From: JAQTTT01 sp041652755
GTDB taxonomy: Archaea > Nanobdellota > Nanobdellia > Tiddalikarchaeales > Tiddalikarchaeaceae
DNA: 64,000 bases
Reading direction: 5' to 3'
NCBI GenBank assembly: GCA_041652755.1
Contig: JBAZGS010000003.1
Coordinates: 19,923 to 83,922, forward strand
The notes below the pieces were generated by a model. The model was given only the letters and a program-made list of their open reading frames with translations. It was not told the origin of the DNA and did no database searches. Shown piece after piece: positions 7,814 to 15,896 of this stretch (the first letter of the stretch is position 1; every line of letters starts with the position of its first letter). The position numbers and the translations under genes are program-made.

Positions 7814-10066
7814 ATGGGTGAATTAATTAATATAATAACAAAAGCAAGCGACGATTTTTTTAAAAAAGCCATAAAGGATATTTATCCAATTATTAATCTG
7901 AAGCATTTTGTCAATGACTTAACAGCTCTTAACAAGAAAGATTTATGGAACATTTATACTGATGGAAAAAGCGTTTATTTTGACATATTGAATGAAAATG
8001 AATTGGTTGATAGGTTTGATGACAGAGCTGTTAGCATGTATTTTGAGGATTTGACAGTTAAAGATGCTGTTTCATTGTTTAAGGTTGATGAATCCTATTT
8101 TGAGTCTAATGATTTGAAAAAAAATGCGATTAGTTTTTTTGGCAAAAAAAATCTTTCAAAAATATTGATGTATTCTAATGGTTTTTATTTAAGCGCTCAT
8201 GAAATAGGCCATAAAGTTGATTGCCCTAATTGCGAGGAGGATAAGAAAAAAATCAGCAAAGCCTTGTTTGATGGCATTGAAAAAAAAGGCATTGATTCAG
8301 AAGGTGATGTGACTAGAAAGGTTGGGAATATTTCAAACTTGGTGTATGACATGATTCTTGACACTATTTGGTATGCCAGAAGCTCTAATGAGGATACGTT
8401 AAGCTCGATTCTTAAAAATTATGACAATGATTATCTGATTAATCCTAACCAAAAAGATGTGATTGATGGCTCAATATGCATTTTTGATGTTGTTTCAAAG
8501 ATTCAGGCAAACAATAATCCCTCCATTAATAGCACTCAGTTGTATGGCCAGGATGCTGACAGGCATGTGCTGTTTTTATTGTCAAGAGCTTTGTATGCAG
8601 ATTTGTTCATTGAAAATGTTAACTTAAGAAGCAAGGTGAAGAATTATTTCTTGGATGATTTGAAGCTTTCTGAAAAGAATCGTTTTATAGGCATTTTGAA
8701 CTCGTTTTTATCTGAAATTCCCAAAAAAGATCTGGAGTTTTTGAATATTAAAAAAAAATCCTATGAATTAAGCGTTTTAAAAAATGATAGAAGTGAATAT
8801 CTGGATTCATTAATCAAGATTTTCAGCAATCCTTTGACTAGGTATAATGCGCTAAAGGGTTTTGCTTATGAGATTGCTGATTTGATTCCAAAATCACCTC
8901 CACCAATTAGCAGGAACAACAGTGAGGAATCTAGCTCCCAAAGCGGAGGGGGAGGAAGTGATGTATTGGATGACTTATTGCCTGACCCTGATTCAACTGA
9001 CATCAACCCTGATAATTCAGTCACTCCGTCTCAGGCTGAACAAATACTTTCTGATTTGGCTGGGGATCCTTTGGGTGAAAAAAAGAGCCCTAATTTTGTA
9101 AAAAAAGCAATTGATGAATACTATAAAAGGCATGCTAAAGGGATATCATTGAAGAGCGCAAAATTGAAAAACGAGTATGTTAGAACTGGAACTGATATTG
9201 AATGGCAGGTTAAGGAAAAAACAATTATCTATCCTTGGGAAGAAAGCTCTATTGATTGGGTTTCAATAATGAATTTTGAGCAAGAAACAGGATTAATAGT
9301 TTTAACAAAGGAATTAACACCTAATGGCGAATTGATTAATTATGTCAAGACTGAATGGGAAAAAATAGAAATACCTATTGTTGGTTTTAATCCTAAAAAA
9401 TCAGGCATTGAACTTCCTAAATCAGTGGTTTTCATAGAAGACACTTCAGGCAGCATGTTTTCAACCCCTGGCAACGTTCCTTATACTAAAAATTCGAAAG
9501 GTTTCATTGGAAACGGCTCAAAGATTGATTTGCTTAAGCATATAGAATATGGCTTAATGAAGGATTTGAATAAGCAATGCTTGGATCTTAACACTGAAGT
9601 AAGCGTTGGGAGTGTTAATTTCAGCTCTTTGACAAAATACAGCGGCTTATTTGAGCTGACTAAAGTGTTTAATGACTCTTCAAATAAGTTCAAAGACACT
9701 ATTCTTTCTCCCCAATCTACAGGAAGCTCTCTTGATGGATTAGAGTTGGCAAAAGCAAAGAATGATGTTGACAAATTAAGCGGCGAAGGAAATAATTATT
9801 ATGTCATAATAACTGATGGGGAAATAAGCTATGATTATAAGGTTCAAAGCACTATTGATTCAATATTAAATGATGATAACAATAAGGTGCTGTTTTTTGA
9901 AATTCCTTCATCAATAAATCCTGATAAAGGCATCCAGATTTCATATGCTGAATCATCGCTTGGAAAATATTTGATTGGCAAAGGAAAAAATGCCGAAGTT
10001 TTTACAATTAACAGCCTGCCACAAATACAGAGCATGCTAACTGAGATAATGATTAAGGAGGAATGA
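7814..10066 (+). CDS. VWA-domain protein with HEIGH metallopeptidase-like region
   Basis: The 750-residue protein has two visible parts. Residues 129-133 are HEIGH (a zincin HExxH), followed by a CPNC pair and then N-L-V-Y-D-M-I-L-D near 175-183. This order resembles the metallopeptidase-like N-terminal region of DUF2201-type VWA proteins. After a low-complexity linker (about 360-425, S/G/D/P-rich) comes a VWA domain with the MIDAS motif D-T-S-G-S (543-547), a later S-T-G-S-S-L and TDGE. VWA partners of MoxR ATPases bind metal and the ATPase. Whether the HEIGH site is proteolytic or structural is unknown. The stop overlaps an out-of-phase ATG in the next gene's leader. Confidence 0.85.
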   Translation: MGELINIITKASDDFFKKAIKDIYPIINLKHFVNDLTALNKKDLWNIYTDGKSVYFDILNENELVDRFDDRAVSMYFEDLTVKDAVSLFKVDESYFESNDLKKNAISFFGKKNLSKILMYSNGFYLSAHEIGHKVDCPNCEEDKKKISKALFDGIEKKGIDSEGDVTRKVGNISNLVYDMILDTIWYARSSNEDTLSSILKNYDNDYLINPNQKDVIDGSICIFDVVSKIQANNNPSINSTQLYGQDADRHVLFLLSRALYADLFIENVNLRSKVKNYFLDDLKLSEKNRFIGILNSFLSEIPKKDLEFLNIKKKSYELSVLKNDRSEYLDSLIKIFSNPLTRYNALKGFAYEIADLIPKSPPPISRNNSEESSSQSGGGGSDVLDDLLPDPDSTDINPDNSVTPSQAEQILSDLAGDPLGEKKSPNFVKKAIDEYYKRHAKGISLKSAKLKNEYVRTGTDIEWQVKEKTIIYPWEESSIDWVSIMNFEQETGLIVLTKELTPNGELINYVKTEWEKIEIPIVGFNPKKSGIELPKSVVFIEDTSGSMFSTPGNVPYTKNSKGFIGNGSKIDLLKHIEYGLMKDLNKQCLDLNTEVSVGSVNFSSLTKYSGLFELTKVFNDSSNKFKDTILSPQSTGSSLDGLELAKAKNDVDKLSGEGNNYYVIITDGEISYDYKVQSTIDSILNDDNNKVLFFEIPSSINPDKGIQISYAESSLGKYLIGKGKNAEVFTINSLPQIQSMLTEIMIKEE
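10055..10062 (+). promoter_or_regulatory. Shine-Dalgarno that fixes the start of the first tagged protein
   Basis: AAGGAGGA at 10055-10062 is only 1-2 nt from an upstream ATG at 10063 but about 10 nt from the ATG at 10072. Usual spacing favours 10072. That start also aligns the product with its two paralogues, which begin M-x-K-G-R-Y. Confidence 0.65.
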
Positions 10067-10071
10067 AAAAA

Positions 10072-10917
10072 ATGACTAAAGGAAGATACAGCAATAATGG
10101 AAAAATAAAAAATAATGCCATAGAGGACAAGGAGCCTGAAAAAGAAGGTTTGGAAACAATTATTAGGCAAAGCAGGAGCACAAAAAACCCTAATTCAAAT
10201 AATTATGGCAGCAGCGCTGATGCAGCTAAAGACAATCCTATTAAAAATTATGGAATTGCTGGCGCAAATAAACCTTATGTAAAAAAATCTGCTGATTACT
10301 TGGTTGATTTTCCTAACAGCAATTATGCTGGCGAAAAAATCTATCTTTCAGAGCTGAAAGCTTTGTCTGACATTAATGTGCCTATTAAGGATTACAGAAA
10401 AGACTATGATAGCTCAGCTAGTGGAAAACAGGCAATTGTTACATTGGAAAATGGCCATGTTAAATGTTTGAATATTGATGAATATTCGATTGGAACTTTT
10501 CCGGCTTCTTTGGAAAACATAATTTTTCTTACTGAATTAATAAGCTTAAGTATTGGTGAAGAAGAAGGCAAGAATGTTAAATTTTCATTGCCTTCAAATA
10601 TCAGAAACTTAAAAAAACTGAAGAATTTAACAATTAATTTCGCCGACTTTTCATACATCCCATATACTTTAAATGAGCTTAATGACTTACAAGTAGTCTC
10701 GTTTTCACACACTAATGTTAAAGATATAACAGCACTATATTCAATTCAGTCTTTAAGATGCATTGATTTGAGCAAAAGTAAGGTGGGATATATTGACAGC
10801 GCAATTATTAAATTAAACAATCTGGAACTATTGGATATTACTGGATTAAAATTTGACAGCAGTTCAAGAGTAGTTATTGAATATTTGAAGAAAAAAGGAG
10901 TTAATGTAATAGAGTGA
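10072..10917 (+). CDS. KGRY-tagged leucine-rich-repeat protein 1
   Basis: About 281 residues. The start at 10072 is chosen from Shine-Dalgarno spacing and alignment with the two downstream proteins. The N-terminal tag is KGRYSNNGKI, followed by a charged, probably disordered linker to about residue 70. A short domain (GEKIYLSELKAL) precedes at least five leucine-rich repeats (patterns such as L-x-x-L-x-x-L-x-I) to the C-terminus. LRRs are protein-binding scaffolds. No signal peptide or membrane helix is seen. It is the third gene of the MoxR-VWA operon and is paralogous to the next gene. Exact function unknown. Confidence 0.75.
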   Translation: MTKGRYSNNGKIKNNAIEDKEPEKEGLETIIRQSRSTKNPNSNNYGSSADAAKDNPIKNYGIAGANKPYVKKSADYLVDFPNSNYAGEKIYLSELKALSDINVPIKDYRKDYDSSASGKQAIVTLENGHVKCLNIDEYSIGTFPASLENIIFLTELISLSIGEEEGKNVKFSLPSNIRNLKKLKNLTINFADFSYIPYTLNELNDLQVVSFSHTNVKDITALYSIQSLRCIDLSKSKVGYIDSAIIKLNNLELLDITGLKFDSSSRVVIEYLKKKGVNVIE

Positions 10918-10926
10918 GGGGGTATA

Positions 10927-11586
10927 ATGGCAAAAGGAAGATACAGCAATAATGACAAGATAAAAAGCAATATAAAAAAAGAAAAAGAGACTTTGGAAAA
11001 CATTGTTCCTCCTGAAGTTAATGCCGAAGATTCAAGCAGCTCTTCTCCTTTAAATAGGGGTCCTAAAGAGTTTTTGCAGACAATTATTGGCAATATTTTT
11101 GGTTATGATAAATTGGTGGAGTTCCCTGGCAAATATTTTAGCGGCGAGAAAATCTATGAATCAGAGCTTAATATTTTAAGAGAAATTTACTCTGTTGATT
11201 TGAATGATTATAGAAATATGTTTGTAAGCGGAAAAGATAAAGCTGTTTTGAATCTTTCAAATGGCTGCATAGAAACTTATGGATTGTTCAATTATAGCTT
11301 GAATCATTTTCCTGAAAAATTCAGTGAACTTAAAAGTTTGAAAACTTTAATCATTGATGATTCAAGTATTGATAATTTGGATTACGTGCTTGATATAAAA
11401 GGTTTGGAAAGCATATCGCTAAACCATACAGCATTGACAAAAGGCAAGTTAGATATTGATAAAATAATGGCAATGACTTCGCTGAAATATTTGGATATTA
11501 GAGACATGGTGACTAATTTGACTAATATTGAATTAAAAAAATTAAGCGATTATTGCAAGCTAAAAAATATTAGGCTAAGAAAGTAA
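10927..11586 (+). CDS. KGRY-tagged leucine-rich-repeat protein 2
   Basis: A 219-residue paralogue of the preceding gene, 9 nt downstream, with a purine-rich RBS (GAGGGGG). It begins MAKGRYSNNDKI, then a charged linker, the shared GEKIYESEL domain (around residue 77) and shorter LRR-like repeats (L-x-x-L-x-x-L-x-I). The tag is the best-conserved part between the two at DNA level, while the linker has diverged. This suggests the tag is under selection and has a common partner, plausibly the ATPase/VWA pair. The partner is inferred. Confidence 0.72.
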   Translation: MAKGRYSNNDKIKSNIKKEKETLENIVPPEVNAEDSSSSSPLNRGPKEFLQTIIGNIFGYDKLVEFPGKYFSGEKIYESELNILREIYSVDLNDYRNMFVSGKDKAVLNLSNGCIETYGLFNYSLNHFPEKFSELKSLKTLIIDDSSIDNLDYVLDIKGLESISLNHTALTKGKLDIDKIMAMTSLKYLDIRDMVTNLTNIELKKLSDYCKLKNIRLRK

Positions 11587-11603
11587 AAAGTGGGTGGTAA
11601 AAA

Positions 11604-12545
11604 ATGAATAAGGGAAGATATGTGAATAATGGAAAAGTCAATGGAGGAAGATGTGAAGAAAAAACGGATGTTTCTGAAAAAAAGGAGGGTTTTGGCGTTG
11701 AAAAAATACTGCAAAAAGAGTTGGTTGCTAAGAATTTAAAACAAGAGGATGTTATGAAGTTTAAAGCATTGGTTACTGAAAATCTTTCAGATGCTGAGTT
11801 CAGCTCCAGGCTTGAGGATTTTTTGGATTACAAGCAAAGCAGCTCATTATATATGGATAATAACACTAGAAAGCTTGCAAAAGACTACATTATTAGCGCA
11901 AGGAACAATTATTCTAAAGCAATGACTGAAACTGAGTTAAAAGACGACACTATTAATAATAGGATTTCTATGTTTTCAAATATACTGAATAGCTGCAATT
12001 ACTCTTTGGCTCAATGCTACTGTAAGGACTCTTGGAATGGCAAAAATCATGAATATTTTGGCAAAAATCTTCAGACTTTGGTAAATGAATTTTTTTCAGA
12101 GATTGATTTCAGCAAAAAGGAAGATATTGATGAAAAATTAATGATTCATGCAGGAGTCTATTTGTCCAGCAACATATTATTCCTTCTTGAAAAGTTTAAT
12201 AAAAAAATAACCCTTGATTTTTCAAGGATTATTCCAAAAGGATTGCACACTTCTTATGGGTATTGTTCAGATGATAATTACGGGCTGCCTTATGTGGGAG
12301 GTTTCATGAAAAAAGGCAAACTAGTGATTAATGGAGATGTTGGAAACTGCTTAGGTTTCATGATGCAAGGGGGGGAAATAAAAGCTGACAATGCTAATTT
12401 AATGGCTGGAGCTTTGATGAATGGAGGTAAAATAAGGATTGAGAGCTCTAATAAGCTCACAGGATTCCTTTCCAATAAAGGGGACATTTTTATAAACAAT
12501 TCTTATAAAAATAAGAGCAATAATTGCAAAGCCAAGATTCATTAA
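11604..12545 (+). CDS. KGRY-tagged protein with C-terminal beta-solenoid repeats
   Basis: A 313-residue protein beginning MNKGRYVNNGKV, the same tag as the two preceding genes, with RBS GGGTGGT. Residues about 30-210 are mostly helical and unrecognised. From about 215 the sequence has short turns rich in Gly: G-D-V-G-N-C-L-G, then G-G-E-I-K, L-M-A-G-A-L-M-N-G-G-K-I, then K-G-D-I-F-I. This resembles the GxGxG beta-helix of glutamate synthase and formylmethanofuran dehydrogenase C subunits. It is the last gene of the operon and its stop abuts a convergent gene. Function unknown. Confidence 0.68.
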   Translation: MNKGRYVNNGKVNGGRCEEKTDVSEKKEGFGVEKILQKELVAKNLKQEDVMKFKALVTENLSDAEFSSRLEDFLDYKQSSSLYMDNNTRKLAKDYIISARNNYSKAMTETELKDDTINNRISMFSNILNSCNYSLAQCYCKDSWNGKNHEYFGKNLQTLVNEFFSEIDFSKKEDIDEKLMIHAGVYLSSNILFLLEKFNKKITLDFSRIIPKGLHTSYGYCSDDNYGLPYVGGFMKKGKLVINGDVGNCLGFMMQGGEIKADNANLMAGALMNGGKIRIESSNKLTGFLSNKGDIFINNSYKNKSNNCKAKIH

Positions 12546-13187
12546 TTATTTGAGCACTTCTCCAGTTCTCATATACCACATGTATAAATCCAGCTCTGCA
12601 GAGCTCATCCCTAATTCAGAGGCTATGTTTTGAAAAATTTTTTCAATCCTATAGTATTCCTTTTTTGTCAATGTTTTTGGAACTTCTGTAATATATTCAT
12701 TCTCTTTAAGCAAAGCTAAGATATGCCTGTCAAGTATTGCAAGCTCAAAGAAGCCTATGTTTCTTAAAAAATGGCTTGCTTCTTTTAGCCCAATGCCTAA
12801 AATGCTTATAGCTAAATCATTCCTTACAGCTTCCTGACCTAAAGGTATTAATTTTTTTATTTTTGACTTTATTTCTTTGTGCTTTCTTGCGCTTATTAAG
12901 TATCTTGATTTCATGCTTGAGAATCTGTGCTTGTTTTTTGAAATAATTTTTTCCAATTCCTGTTGGTTTTTTTCAAAAAATCCTTTATAGCCTAATTCGT
13001 TTTGTATGTTAATTGCTGTTTTTGCCCTGCTGTTTGCTGTAAGTATGCAAAAGCATAACTCACTATACCATTCATCATTGCTTTTTTCGTTTTTTTCGCT
13101 AAATTCTTTTAATCTTTTATTAACTAATTCTTTGACTTTCGAATTCTTCAGCGCTAAAACTTTTTGCTTTAAACTCATTTCATTCAC
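12546..13187 (-). CDS. ogg: 8-oxoguanine DNA glycosylase/AP lyase (Ogg2-type)
   Basis: The 213-residue size and sequence match archaeal Ogg2 enzymes, which excise 8-oxoguanine and nick the abasic site. The helix-hairpin-helix (SILGIGLKEASHFLRN) supplies the catalytic Lys, and the following LDRHI gives the essential Asp. The C-terminus ends in the family's conserved lysine (TGEVLK), which contacts the base. The start overlaps the end of hjc by 8 nt, so the two repair genes are co-translated. An alternative start is Met4. Confidence 0.9.
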   Translation of the reverse strand: MNEMSLKQKVLALKNSKVKELVNKRLKEFSEKNEKSNDEWYSELCFCILTANSRAKTAINIQNELGYKGFFEKNQQELEKIISKNKHRFSSMKSRYLISARKHKEIKSKIKKLIPLGQEAVRNDLAISILGIGLKEASHFLRNIGFFELAILDRHILALLKENEYITEVPKTLTKKEYYRIEKIFQNIASELGMSSAELDLYMWYMRTGEVLK

Positions 13188-13554
13188 CTAGTAATTCATT
13201 CAGTTCCATAAGCTTGTCTGTTTTTTTAATGCTTACATTTTTAGTGACTGCTTGGGTTAATTCCATGAATTTCCAGGCAGTATGGGCAAATCTAAAGGCA
13301 AGTATTGCTTTTGCTCCAAACATGTTGGCAAATTTCACCAAATCATTGGCTTGAATCATGTTAACTGTTTTATATAAAGTGCTTGAGTATTTGCATTCAA
13401 TTGCTAGTATTAATCTGCAGTTGCCTGCTATTAAATCAGGCTCTTCCACTTTAGCTTTTCCGCTTCCTGCAATCCTTGCAACAGCAAAGCCTTTATTTCC
13501 TAGTATTGCCATTAGTTCCCTTTCATACGCTGCGCCTTTGCTGTAATGAGCCAT
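13180..13554 (-). CDS. hjc: Holliday junction resolvase Hjc
   Basis: The 124-residue protein carries the archaeal Hjc signature. KGAAYERE has Glu11 equivalent to Glu9 of the Pyrococcus enzyme, then GFAVARIAGSG, EPDLIAGN with Asp40, and AIECK with Glu53 and Lys55. These form the nuclease metal site of the restriction-endonuclease-like fold. It resolves four-way junctions in recombination as a dimer. It is first in an operon with ogg. Confidence 0.95.
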   Translation of the reverse strand: MAHYSKGAAYERELMAILGNKGFAVARIAGSGKAKVEEPDLIAGNCRLILAIECKYSSTLYKTVNMIQANDLVKFANMFGAKAILAFRFAHTAWKFMELTQAVTKNVSIKKTDKLMELNELLGE

Positions 13555-13589
13555 AAAGATTAAATATTACCCTCGTATTTTAATTAATT

Positions 13590-14249
13590 ATGCTAACTCT
13601 TGATTCAGCGTACAAGTTTATTGCAAAAGATTATAGGGGAACTTTAATGTTTTGCTTGCTTGCAGCAATAGCAGTTTTTATTCCAATTGTTGGAGCCTTG
13701 CTATTAATGGGATTATCTATTAGAATAATTTCAAATTCAATTAATCAACATGATGAGATTCCTAAAGTTTTCGGAAATTTCGGAAATGATGTTATGAATG
13801 GATTAAAATACATGTTGTTTGGATTCATTTTAATGATTCCTTTCATGGCTATTTTTGCAGGAAGCTTAAATGGGATTATTTCAGCTTCAATGTCCAATGA
13901 TATTTCCTCAATGACTGATATTGCTTTAAGTATGGGAGTTTTATGGATATTGATCCTAGTGCTAACATTTGCATATATCTTGGTTGTTCCTGCTTTAACT
14001 GCTAATTATGCAAAAGAGCAGAAGTTTGGCGCTTTTTTTGAAATAAACAAGGCTTTCAGCATTGTTTTTGGAGATTTTGGAGCTTATCTTAAAATGATTG
14101 GAATAAATTTTCTTTACTCAATAGCTATTGGTTTCATTTCAGGAATTTTAAGCTTTACAGCAATTGTGCCTTTACTTGCAAGCCCTTTAATGATTCTTGT
14201 AAATGGAAAAATTATGGGAGAATGGTATAGCGAAGCTTCAAAGAAATAA
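13590..14249 (+). CDS. DUF4013 family membrane protein
   Basis: A 219-residue protein with about five to six hydrophobic helices. The pattern matches DUF4013: an N-terminal amphipathic segment, a Gly/Leu-rich helix pair, a D-E-I-P-K-V-F-G-N-F loop, and a long C-terminal membrane block. The family is common in archaea and of unknown function. It is monocistronic and divergent from hjc, with only 35 nt between the starts, so the two promoters overlap. Confidence 0.7.
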   Translation: MLTLDSAYKFIAKDYRGTLMFCLLAAIAVFIPIVGALLLMGLSIRIISNSINQHDEIPKVFGNFGNDVMNGLKYMLFGFILMIPFMAIFAGSLNGIISASMSNDISSMTDIALSMGVLWILILVLTFAYILVVPALTANYAKEQKFGAFFEINKAFSIVFGDFGAYLKMIGINFLYSIAIGFISGILSFTAIVPLLASPLMILVNGKIMGEWYSEASKK

Positions 14250-14264
14250 ATTTTTTTATTTTTT

Positions 14265-15896
14265 TTATATTTTTATCTCTAATCCTATTATAGGATTTTC
14301 CATTCCGTTTTCAAGTATTATTTTTGGGCTTAATTCTCCAAAGTTTCCTATTTCTTTTGAGTTCATAATTATTGCTGCGCTTCTTCCTGGAATGTATTGG
14401 AAGTAATCTTTTGCTTTCAATTCATATTTTATTCCTAACGAATTAAGCACCCATTCTGCTGCCTGTTTTATCTCTGTAAAATCAGCAGCTAAGTGGCTAG
14501 AAATCATTGATAAATAATTCTCTTCTAATATCTCATTTTTGTTTTTTATGAACGTTTTTCCAACTTCAAATATCTTTTGGGGGTAAGAATTATGAGTGTT
14601 TTTGGCAATCCATTTGATTAACACTGGCATTAATTCATTCCTTAAAACATTCATTGTTAAGCTCATTGGGTTTTCTATTTCAACACATTCTGGATTGAAC
14701 AGTGATTCCTTGTCGCATCTGTAATAATTCATTACCTCTTGATAACCCATGCCTATTGCTAAGTCCCTTACATTGTTCAAATAAGTGCTTGATTCAAGCA
14801 ATCCTCCATTTGTGGATAAATTAAGCTGCTGGGATTTAATGTTTTCAAAGCCATACATCACTGCTAAATCTTCTATTATATCAAATTCGTGCATTATGTC
14901 TAATCTATAGAAGGGTATTTTTACTGTTATTGTTTCGTTTGTTATTTTTGAAATATCAAACCTTGCCCTTAATAATAATTCTTTTAATTCAGAGTCGCTC
15001 CATTTTATTCCTATTCTTTTTTCTATGCTTTTTTTGCTAATAGTTATTGTTTTTGGGGTAATATTTGGGGTGATGGTTCTTTTCTTAGCTTCCTTGATTT
15101 TTAGGCTGTAAATCTTGCCTCCCCTGTCAGCTAATGCACTTACTACTATATTTAATGCGCCTAATACTGTTTCTTTTTTTGTCCCTGTTACTTCAACTAA
15201 TATGCTTGTAGTTTCTTCTGTGATTTTGCCAACATCATTGCTGTTTATTATTGGAGGCAGTGATAATATTTTTTTATTGGCATCTATTAATATTGGAACT
15301 TTTTTAAAATTCTCAAGTATTTTTCCAAATTCAACACCTTTAGGGTGCAATTCAAAGATTTGCTTAGGAGTCAGCTCTTCATTAAATCCTAAAGGCACGA
15401 ATTTAACATCTTCCCTGCCAATTGCCTTGTATTTCACAGGGAATTTAATCATCTCATAATTATAGATTCCTATTGAAGATTTTGCTCTTTTTCTGCCGTA
15501 GCTTCCGTCAACTTTTAATTGTAATTGCATTAATTGCTTTATTAAGAAATCCGTGAATTTTATTCCTTTTACTACAGCGCATGCAATGAAAGGCCTGATT
15601 TTCTTGACGCTTTTGTCAACTATTATTTCATCCTTTGAGGGGAATATTTCATATTTTGGAATCCCTGTTTCTATTCCTAAGGCGCCTTTTAAGGCTCTTG
15701 CAAGCCCTTCAACATGCCACATGTCTGGGCGGTTGCTGTCAGCTGGCTCGAATTTAATAATGTCATTTTTCAAGTCTAATTCTTCAACTTCTGATTTTAC
15801 TAATAATAATTTTTTCCATAATTTTTCCTTGTTTTTCGGAAGTTTTGTTCCGACTAATTTTTCAAAATCCTTAAAGCTCGCTTCAAATGTTGGCAT
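14265..15896 (-). CDS. pheT: Phenylalanine-tRNA ligase beta subunit
   Basis: A 543-residue archaeal-type PheRS beta chain containing the B3/B4 domain (residues about 90-250, which includes the editing pocket), the B5 domain and a catalytic-like core that ends in the C-terminus. It lacks the N-terminal tRNA-binding and C-terminal FDX domains of bacterial PheT, as is normal for archaea. The start codon overlaps the pheS stop by one base (TAATG), so both chains of the alpha2-beta2 enzyme are made from one message. Confidence 0.95.
   Translation of the reverse strand: MPTFEASFKDFEKLVGTKLPKNKEKLWKKLLLVKSEVEELDLKNDIIKFEPADSNRPDMWHVEGLARALKGALGIETGIPKYEIFPSKDEIIVDKSVKKIRPFIACAVVKGIKFTDFLIKQLMQLQLKVDGSYGRKRAKSSIGIYNYEMIKFPVKYKAIGREDVKFVPLGFNEELTPKQIFELHPKGVEFGKILENFKKVPILIDANKKILSLPPIINSNDVGKITEETTSILVEVTGTKKETVLGALNIVVSALADRGGKIYSLKIKEAKKRTITPNITPKTITISKKSIEKRIGIKWSDSELKELLLRARFDISKITNETITVKIPFYRLDIMHEFDIIEDLAVMYGFENIKSQQLNLSTNGGLLESSTYLNNVRDLAIGMGYQEVMNYYRCDKESLFNPECVEIENPMSLTMNVLRNELMPVLIKWIAKNTHNSYPQKIFEVGKTFIKNKNEILEENYLSMISSHLAADFTEIKQAAEWVLNSLGIKYELKAKDYFQYIPGRSAAIIMNSKEIGNFGELSPKIILENGMENPIIGLEIKI

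Noticed and set aside
10063..10071. Start of the first tagged protein at 10063
   Set aside because: The Shine-Dalgarno would be 1-2 nt from the ATG, and the tag would be displaced relative to the two paralogues.
12546..13554. Interpretation of ogg-hjc as part of the MoxR-VWA system
   Set aside because: They are convergent, on the other strand, and are standard housekeeping repair genes with their own overlap.
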